A stretch of 64,000 bases of DNA, from positions 744,001 through 808,000 of the forward strand of contig JAGUCH010000001.1 in the NCBI GenBank assembly GCA_019096065.1. Direction: 5' to 3'. Shown here piece after piece: positions 32,801-41,800 of this stretch. Below the pieces are notes generated by a model. The model was not told the origin of the DNA. It made no database searches and worked only from the letters and a program-made list of their open reading frames with translations. Source of the DNA: Paracyclopina nana (Eukaryota > Arthropoda > Copepoda > Cyclopoida > Cyclopettidae). Each line of letters begins with the position of its first letter. Within the stretch, counting starts at the first letter, position 1. The position numbers and the translations under genes were made by a program.

Positions 32801-35800
32801 CTCAGGATATATTGCATTACACGGTCCATTCAAATTTTAACCCCATGAAAATGCAGTATATTGTGTACATACTCATTTTGAGCGTGGAAAATCCAAAAAG
32901 GAAACAATAAACGAAGTGTAGAAAATCAGATCATATTTCTCTCTCTCTTTTCTTGCTGCACAAAAGTTTGGCCTGATTTCTCAGCTTGCTCTTCCCAATT
33001 GTTGATAATTTCAATTTTCTTCTTCTAGATCGGAGGCAAGCTGAGGAATCGCAAACTTTTCTCGCGAACTTGGAAACCATTGACGACGATTTGTCAACAC
33101 GTGGTGTCCACATGGTCAAAACAAGTGACATGGAAACAGCTGAAGAGTACGGCATTGACCCACCCACCATTATCTACTTCGAAAATGGCATTCCCTACTT
33201 GTACACAGGTAAATAACATTCGGAACAGCGCGCGCTATCTCCAAAAAAGAAGCGAGCTGCGCAGCTTCTCTTTTGGGATACCGCCTTCGGAGAAACCGGG
33301 CTACCAGATTGGCTTCTTTTTTCAGACGCTGACGAGTCTGCCAGTGCAGTTTTGCCCTGGATTATCAAGCAATTGGAAGGGGACGAAATTGAGGATGTCA
33401 CAGATGAGATTCTCGACAAATTGGTCAATGGTGAACTCGATGGGGCTGGCACCATTTATTGTAAGCAGAGCAAACTTTGCGCCTAATCTCTTGGCTTCTT
33501 ATTTGAGTCACGATCACTTTTTTTTATTACAGCTCAGCACAAAGATGTGGCCGTTTTGTTTTGTAAGTTTTTTTTTCCATTTCCATTTTATTATTATGTA
33601 TTTAGCAGCTGAAAGCTGCCAGGTGCACCTATACTGTAAGATTCCCAAGAATTTTGATGATTTTACCAAACAACAGACCTTATTTTTCTTGACCCTTCAT
33701 TCAACTGGAACACCCCTTGGAAAAATGCAAATAATCGGGCTAAACTACCTTGTTTTCTTTTCTAAAAATGTACTTACTTTTAAGCTGATTATCTTAATAT
33801 TGAATGAGGGTGTCTGATATAAGCTAACAATTGGTGTATTGCAGCTGAATATGCCCACTAAATTATTATTTTGTCCATAATGAAAAAGCTGACTATTACG
33901 AGGCTAAGAATAATTATAAATATTAATCATACTCAAAATAGTATGTAAAGCAATTGTTTCTTTTAATCTTAAAAAAACTATTGTATTTGCTTGAATGACA
34001 AAACCCGTGCAATTTCAGAGGTTTTGAAATGAGCTGAATTTTTAGAATTGAATTAAAATTGTATCAAAGTAATATTTTTAGATGTCCGATGACATGGAAA
34101 TACTCTGGTTATTCGAGCCGACCTCCCGCCGCGCGCACTTTTAATTTTCAGAGGTTGTGTGAATTTTGCAACTAATTTTCCGTTTTCCTTTTCACTCATT
34201 TGTCGCGAGTGAACCTAATTTGAAAATAGATCAAAAATTAACTCCAATTTTTCAAATTGAACTTGTAAAAAAAGCAGAAATAGGCAAATTATTTGCCAAA
34301 AGTTGAAAATGCACTGACCACTGATTGAATCTGGATTTTTATCTTGTAATTAGCAGCAATTTCAAAAGAGGCCAAAAATCAACAAAAAGTGCCACTTTAA
34401 GTCATTCCTTTAATTTCTTCTTATCAGTTGTCAACAAAACAACGCCTACTCTTGAATTCCGCTAGCTTGAATTGATAGCAGTTTTAAAGCAAAAATGCCA
34501 GCCTACAATTCCACTGTGACATCAGACAAGTGCAAATTTATTGGCAACATTCCCCTTTTGCCTTTGCGCAATGTGTCCAAAAATGGCGCCAAATTTGCAG
34601 CAAGTCCAACTTTTGACATTGTGGATGAAAGCTTGGATTTGTACAAGGCCAACATCCTTTTCACCAATTTTGAAGTGAAAGAAAAGCCGGATTTGATCAT
34701 GGTCTACTGCATTTTGTACATCACTCTCTGCCTCAAGATCTTGGCCAAGTGTCCGGATCAAGAACGAGCAAGTTCAGACTTGTTTGCGCAGGCTTTGAAG
34801 CGTTTTGCGCTGCCTGGCGACGCGGATTTCCCGCTCAATGCCTACTATGAAAAGCCCAAAAATTCAGCTGATTTTGAGGAGCTCAAACGCTACTTTACGC
34901 AGCTGAGGCAGGAGATCGGATACCGGTTAATCCAGAGAGTTTTTAGCCACTCCCCCGATGGAAAACCGTCAAAATGGTGGATTTGCTTCGCTCGCAAAAA
35001 GTTTCTCAAAACCGAGCTGAGCGACTGATGTCAGCTGTTTATTTTGTTTTTTTACACATCAGCTGATTTGTATTAACCTAATCCAAATAAAACATAACTG
35101 TATACAGAATTCTTGGGAATTATTCTGATTGGCATCAGCTGTTTGTTATGATTCATCTTCAGTTTTCAGCTGTTGTTTTTAGTCATTTCAGCTGTTTGTT
35201 GACATTTCATGTCAGCTGATTTTAGTAAAAACAAAGGAAATGGATAATTTGATGACTTTGCCATTTTTTGCTAATGCAGATGATAAGAATGACAAGAAAT
35301 CTCAGATGATTCTGGAAGACTTGGAAACCATTGATGATGACTGTGACCGGCATGGCATCATACTGGTCAAACTGGACAACAAAGAAGAAGCTGAGCTCTA
35401 TGGCATCGAGGAAATACCAACACTTGTCTACTTTGAGGAGAAAATCCCCCATCTCTTCGAGGGCAATCTAGCCAATGAGAATGAGGTCTTGGGCTGGTTA
35501 ATCCACCAAATGAAGACTGAGGAGATTGAGCATGTCACTGATGAAATGCTTGAAATGCTCATCAATGATCACCAATTTGTGGCTGCATTATTTTGTAAGT
35601 AACAACTTTTTCGACAAAAGAAGACTTTTCAAATCAGCTGATTTGGAGGAACTCAGCTCTAAAATTACAGTCAGGTTTCCTTACCAAGGTTTTACTGCGT
35701 ATGAAACTCATTTTGTTTAGCCTCAATGCCAGCCAATGAGACTCAACTTATGTGAACCTATTCCAGTTGATTTTAGCTGATTTCAGCTGATTCCATCCTA

Positions 35801-38800
35801 TTTTTTTATCAACCTATTTCAGATTATTTCAGCTGATTTCAACTTATATCTCCTGATTTTAGCTGATTTGAACTGATTCCACCTGATTTCAGCTTATTAC
35901 TCCTGATTTCAAATTATTTTAGCTGATTTCAACTGATTTCAGCTGATTTGAACTGATTTCAGCTAATTTCAGCTGATTTCAACTTATTTCAACCTGTTTC
36001 AGCTGATTCTAACTGATTTCAGTTTATTACTCCTTATTTCAACTGATTTTAGCTTATTTCTACTGATTTCAGCTGATTTCAACTGATCTCAGCTGATTTC
36101 AACTTATTTCAGATTATTTCAACCTATTTCAGCTGATTCTAATTGATTACACCTGAATTCAGCTAATTATTCTTGACTTCAATTTTTTTAGCTGATTATG
36201 ATTTCAGCTGATTTCAACTGATTTAAATTCATTTCAGCTGATTTCAGCTGATAGATGATTTTAGCTGGTGAAGTTCCTTACTTTTAAATAATTAATTAGC
36301 TTTGTAAAAACTAGATAACCAATCCTAATTGCAGTCTTTTTAAAAAAATAATATTGTTTAGATGACCCAAGGGACCGAATGAGTAGCAGAATCCTGAATG
36401 AGCTTGAAAACATTGATGATGATGCTGAAAAGAAGGACATTGTTATGGTTAAAATCAAGATTGAGGATGATGACCAGGACATCCTTCAAAAGTTCAACCT
36501 CACTCAAGCTGGAGCATTGCCAAAGCTGGCCTTGTTTGAGGATAACCAGACAGTTCAGCTGTTTGATGGGGACTTGGTGGATGAAGAGTTAGCTCTGAAC
36601 TGGTTAATCCAGGCCACGATAGCTGAAGTGCCTGTGGCTATGAATTTGAAAAAGCCTGAGCCAGTTGAGTCAAAGGCTAAATCAGCTGACAAAGTTGCCA
36701 AACCAGCTGAAGCAGCTGCCAAGAAGGGTCAGCCTAGTAAAGCAGCTGACAAGCCTGATTTGTCAGCTGACAGAAAGCCCACAAAAGACCCCAAGCCCAA
36801 GTCAGCATTTAAGGAGCCCGTGGAGGATGAAAAGGCCAGTGAGGCTGAAGAGGCCATCAAAATTCTCAATGAGGAGAGGAATGTTGTGGCCTTTTTCTGT
36901 AAGTTGACCCATTTGTTTTGATTTCAGCCAAACTTTGAGACAAGAATGGCTGTGACTTCCTGAGTAGTTTAGATCAGCTCAGCTGCTCTACATGCAGAGT
37001 CAGCTGATTATATCTTTCCCTTCAATTTGTTTTTGTTTACTTTTCAAGCTGACCCCAAGTCAGCTGTTTGTTTACTATTTTCCTATTGAGAAATTTTAGT
37101 AGATCGGTTTAATACCACGTGTAATGCTTAACTTTAGCTAAATCTCAAGATAAACACCCAGAAGATCCAGATGAAGAAGAGCTCAATGAAGATCCTGAGG
37201 AGGAAGTAGGACCAATTGATGATGAGCCAACTGATGACTCTGAGACAGATTCAAAAGTGCTGATAAAAGACTCTAACAGTAAACTTGGCATCAAAAGAAG
37301 CTATGAAGCTCTCACAGCTCTGAGTAGTTCTAATGCTGTTCTCTTTTTCTGTGAGTCTTCCAGTTCTTACTAACCCTGACTTGCTCTAACTCCTTGCTTC
37401 TCCAGCTCATTGAGCTGATTCCAGGCTTAAAAAAATGGAAATTGCCTGAATGAGAATATTTTACAGATGAGAAACTGGACAAAGTTGCCACCAAAATCAT
37501 AGCTGGCTTGACCAGAGTGGAGGAGCATTTTGCAGGCAAAGACATTGTTTTCATCAATGTGGACATCAATGAAGTCACTGACATCTCAGTGACCTCAGCG
37601 CCATCTTTGGTCTACTTCAAGAATGGAGAGCCTGAAATCTACCCAGGTAAACAATTTTTTTTGTAAAATATTCAAAGTTTAATTGTTTTTCTTTAGATAA
37701 TATGATGAATGAGGAAGTGATGACAGCCTGGATTGAGGAGAATTTCAAGGCCAATTTGGACGTGATTGAAGACTTGTCCTATGCCCAAATCAAGCAGATG
37801 GTCCAAGACAGAGAATACGTTCTGGTTTACGCCTGTAAGTGCCGCAAAAAGCCACAATAACATTTGTTTACATTTGGTATTTGGCAGATAACGCCGAGTG
37901 CGCGGTTTGTGACGAGGCTCTGCAGAATTTGGAAGATATTGATGATGATGCTGATGCTGTTGGAGTGAGAATGGTGAAAACTGATGACCAAGAATTCGCC
38001 CAGTTCATTGGCATCACGGAATTCCCCTCCATTGTTTACTACGAGCATGGGAATCCTCATATTTACGACGGTGAGAGGAGCGGAACTATTTAACCCGCAC
38101 TCACGCAACCTTTCCTCCGCGCGCGCGGAACAATTTTAATAAGAATTTTTTGAATAGGCGATGCGCGCGAAGAATCCGAGCTGTTGACGTGGATTTTGTA
38201 CCAAATGAAGGAGGACACTGTGGAAAATATCAACAGGGATCTAATGATGAAAATGATTGGCGACTATGAGTATTTGGGAGTATTTTTCTGTAAGTCAAAT
38301 AGTTCCTTGGTTTTCTTGCCCATTTTTTGGGTCCAGAGCATTTTTTGATGAAACGATTATTTCAGATAATGACAACGAGGACTCCCTGAAAATGCTCAGG
38401 CATTTGGAGCTAATTGATGATGAGGCCGCGGAATACGAAGTTAAAATGGTCAAAATTGATGACCCACTCATGGCCAAAAAATATGGACATCGAGAACCTC
38501 CTGGTTTGGGATTCTTTAGAAAGGGAAATTATGTCAAATATGAAGGTGATTTTAGACTTTAGTTTTTTGGTTTTTTAAAGCTGTCTGTTTTCCCCAGTTG
38601 TTTTAGAGGACATTTTTTATTGAATTTTTTTTCTAATGGTTTAAAAATTTTATCTAGTCAAGCTTGAATTTAGATCAAAGGGCAAAAATGAAGGAATGGA
38701 CTTTAGTTCAGTTTACATTAAAAAAAAACTGATTGGGAAGGCAAAGTTCATTTGGATTTTTCCTCTTTTCTTAGGGGATGAATTTGATGAGGAGGAAATG

Positions 38801-41800
38801 CTTGAATGGCTGACTGATCCGAATGTCATGGCTGTCAGTGACCAAATTGAGAAAGTCAACAGGAAAATGTTTGAAAAGCTGAGATCCCGAAATGACAACT
38901 TGGCTGTATTTTTCTGTGAGCAATACTTTTCAGCGATTCTGCTCAGCTGCTGACTTGACATTGTATATTTTTCAGTCGCAGAAAAAGATTGCAAGCAATG
39001 CCCATCAGTTTTGCAAGAACTGGAAAATGTTGATGATGAAGCAGAAGCTGCAGGTTTGTAGTCCAATGCCATAAAAATTGATTCTCTTTTTTGGCAAAGC
39101 ATTTGAGTTCCTTCCTTAGAAACATAAAAAAACTTTAGTGGACCTGATTTAAATATCAATATCAAAAAGAAAAATCTTGATTATTTTTTATCTTTCTTTC
39201 AAGCGATAGTTTCATTTTATAAAATTATGCTTTGCAATACTAAGATAGTAAGATTGAATCAATTAAAGCGACAATAATTGTGAAAACTGACAAAAAAGAG
39301 TCGTTAAGAGCAAATGAAAATGACGAAACGTCAAAAATGCACAAATCTTTGAGGAACAAATGTGCATTGAATCACTCAAGTTGCTTTGCAAAGACTTTGG
39401 ACCTTGATTTAATTGGGCAAATGTCGAATTTTCCCATTTGCACAGATATCCCCATCGTCAAGCTGGAAGATCATGCCTTGGCCAAGGAAGTGGGAGTGTT
39501 TGCACTGCCCTCAGTGGTTTTCTTCAGGAGTGGCCAAGAGCCCACAATTTACGCGGGAGATTTGAAAAATGAGGAGGCCATTTTGGAATGGCTGTTGGTG
39601 CAAAAAGATCCCTCGAATGAAGCCATTGAAGAGCAAAGTGGTGAAAGTCTCCTCAGGACCATTGACAACTCTGAGGCTGTGGCTGTCTTCTTATGTAATG
39701 TGGCTTTCTTATGCACTAAAGCAAATTACACAATTCAATTTTTTGCCCTCAGATTCCCATGAGGACTGTGAAACTTGTTTGGATGTCCTGCAAGCTCTGG
39801 AGAACATTGATGATGATGCCAAGAGGCAAAGCATCAAACTGGTTAAGACCATTGACCACGGCTTCAGTGAGTCCATTGGAGTGACTGAATACCCAGCATT
39901 GGTCTACTACCAGGATGGCTTGCCCAACTTGTTTGAGGGTGACATTGCTGCTGAGGAAGAGGTGCTGGACTGGTTAATTGAGGTCACAGTTGAGAGCCAT
40001 GTAGAACTGATTACACGCCCCATGCTTGAAGTCATGGTGGAAGACATCCAATACTTGGCAGTGTATTTCAGTAAGATTACAAAAAAACTACTAATTGCAA
40101 TTTTTTTTGATTTTTTTTGCTTTTCAGTCAAGCAGAATTGCAGGACTTGTGACCAGGTCTTGGCAGAGCTGGAAAACATTGATGATGAGTGTGATGATTA
40201 TGGTATACAAATGGTGAAATTACAGGACCCAGCTCTGGCCAAACGATATGGCATCAAAACATTCCCCTCACTTGTCTACTTCAGAAATGGCAATCCGCTC
40301 ACTTTTGATGGTAAGCACCTGGTAGCTCTTTTATGCACTGCAAGGGCAAAGCGCCCTCTAGCGGCTGAAACTGAGCGATTCTTCACCATCTTTTTTTAGC
40401 TATTAATAGCCGATTCAAGCTTTGGGAGTAGTTTTTCTCGGTATTATTTGCCATGCAAAGGAAAGAAGTCTGGGAAAAAACGAGTTTAGTTGTTGAGTTG
40501 TGTGTGTGTATGAAATATGAAATCCTGTTATCTTGACGACAAAAGACTCTGTATAAATCTTGAGAGCAGTAGAGTCATATTTCTATTCTTCACCCACCAA
40601 TAATCTCTTGCTCAAATCTTATTTACGACCAGACGCAAATGATATGAGCATTTTCGTTGATATTTCTATGATTACAATCATGAATACATAAAAGGCCAAT
40701 TCTCATGCCTCGCTTCATTCCCTATGAAAAGAATGCTGATGCCTACAGTCGCTCATGGATATTAGCTTCTAAGCTAGGCCCAGTTCTGCATGGCTCAGCT
40801 GAGCTCAGCTCCGTTAGACTAAGCTCAGTTCAGCTCAGTAAGCTCAGTTCAGCTCAGTTCAGCTCAGTAAGCTCAGTTCAGCTCAGAAAACTCAGTAAGC
40901 TCAGTTCAGCTCAGAAAACTCAGTAAGCTCAGTTCAGCTCAGAAAACTCAGAAAACTCAGTTCAGCTCAGTTAGCTCAATCAACTCAGTAAGCTCAGTTG
41001 AGCTCAGTAAGCTCAGTTTAGCTCAGTTCAGCTCAGTAAGCTCAATTTAGCTCAGTTCAGCTCAGTAAGCTCAGTTCAGCTCAGCAAGCTCAGTTCAGCT
41101 CAGTAAGCTCAGTTCAGTTCAGTTCAGCTCTTCTTTGTTCTATTTGGCATTGCACACCTTGGTTTGGCTTCATCTCAGCATGGGTCAACTCAAGTTGGCA
41201 TGGCTCAGTTTGGGTCATCATAGTTCAGTTAGACTCAGTTGGACACAACTAAGCACAGGTTGGCTCAGGTTTGCACAGGTTGGCTCAGGTTGGCCCAGCT
41301 AGCTTCAGGTTTGCACAACTTGATTCAGGCTTGCTCAGCTTGCTTCAGGTTTGCTTAGCTTGCTTGTTTTAGCTTAGGTCAGTTAAGTTAGATTTAGCTC
41401 ATCTCCTCAATTTTCTCAGCTTTCTCAATTCAGCTCAAGTTGACTTAGCTCAGTTAGACTCAGCTCAGTTCAGCTCCATTAGACTTAGCTCAGTTAGGCT
41501 CAGCTCAGTTAGTCTCAGCTCAGTTAGACACAATTATATTTAGCTCAGTTAGTCTCAGCTCAGTTAGACACAGTTATATTTAGCTCAGTTGGAGTCAGCT
41601 CAGTTAGACTCAGCTGATTGAGACTCCTTAAACCTTTGCTTAGCAGAACTAAATTCAGCTCTGCTATGTTCTCAGTTAGGCATAGCTCCAGTTTACTCTT
41701 CAAGGTTGCTCAGTGCCATTTAAACTCATCTTTATATACTTTTTGTATACTTTTGCCTAAAACTTGGCTCAATGACCTTTGATTGCATTGTAAACAGAGA

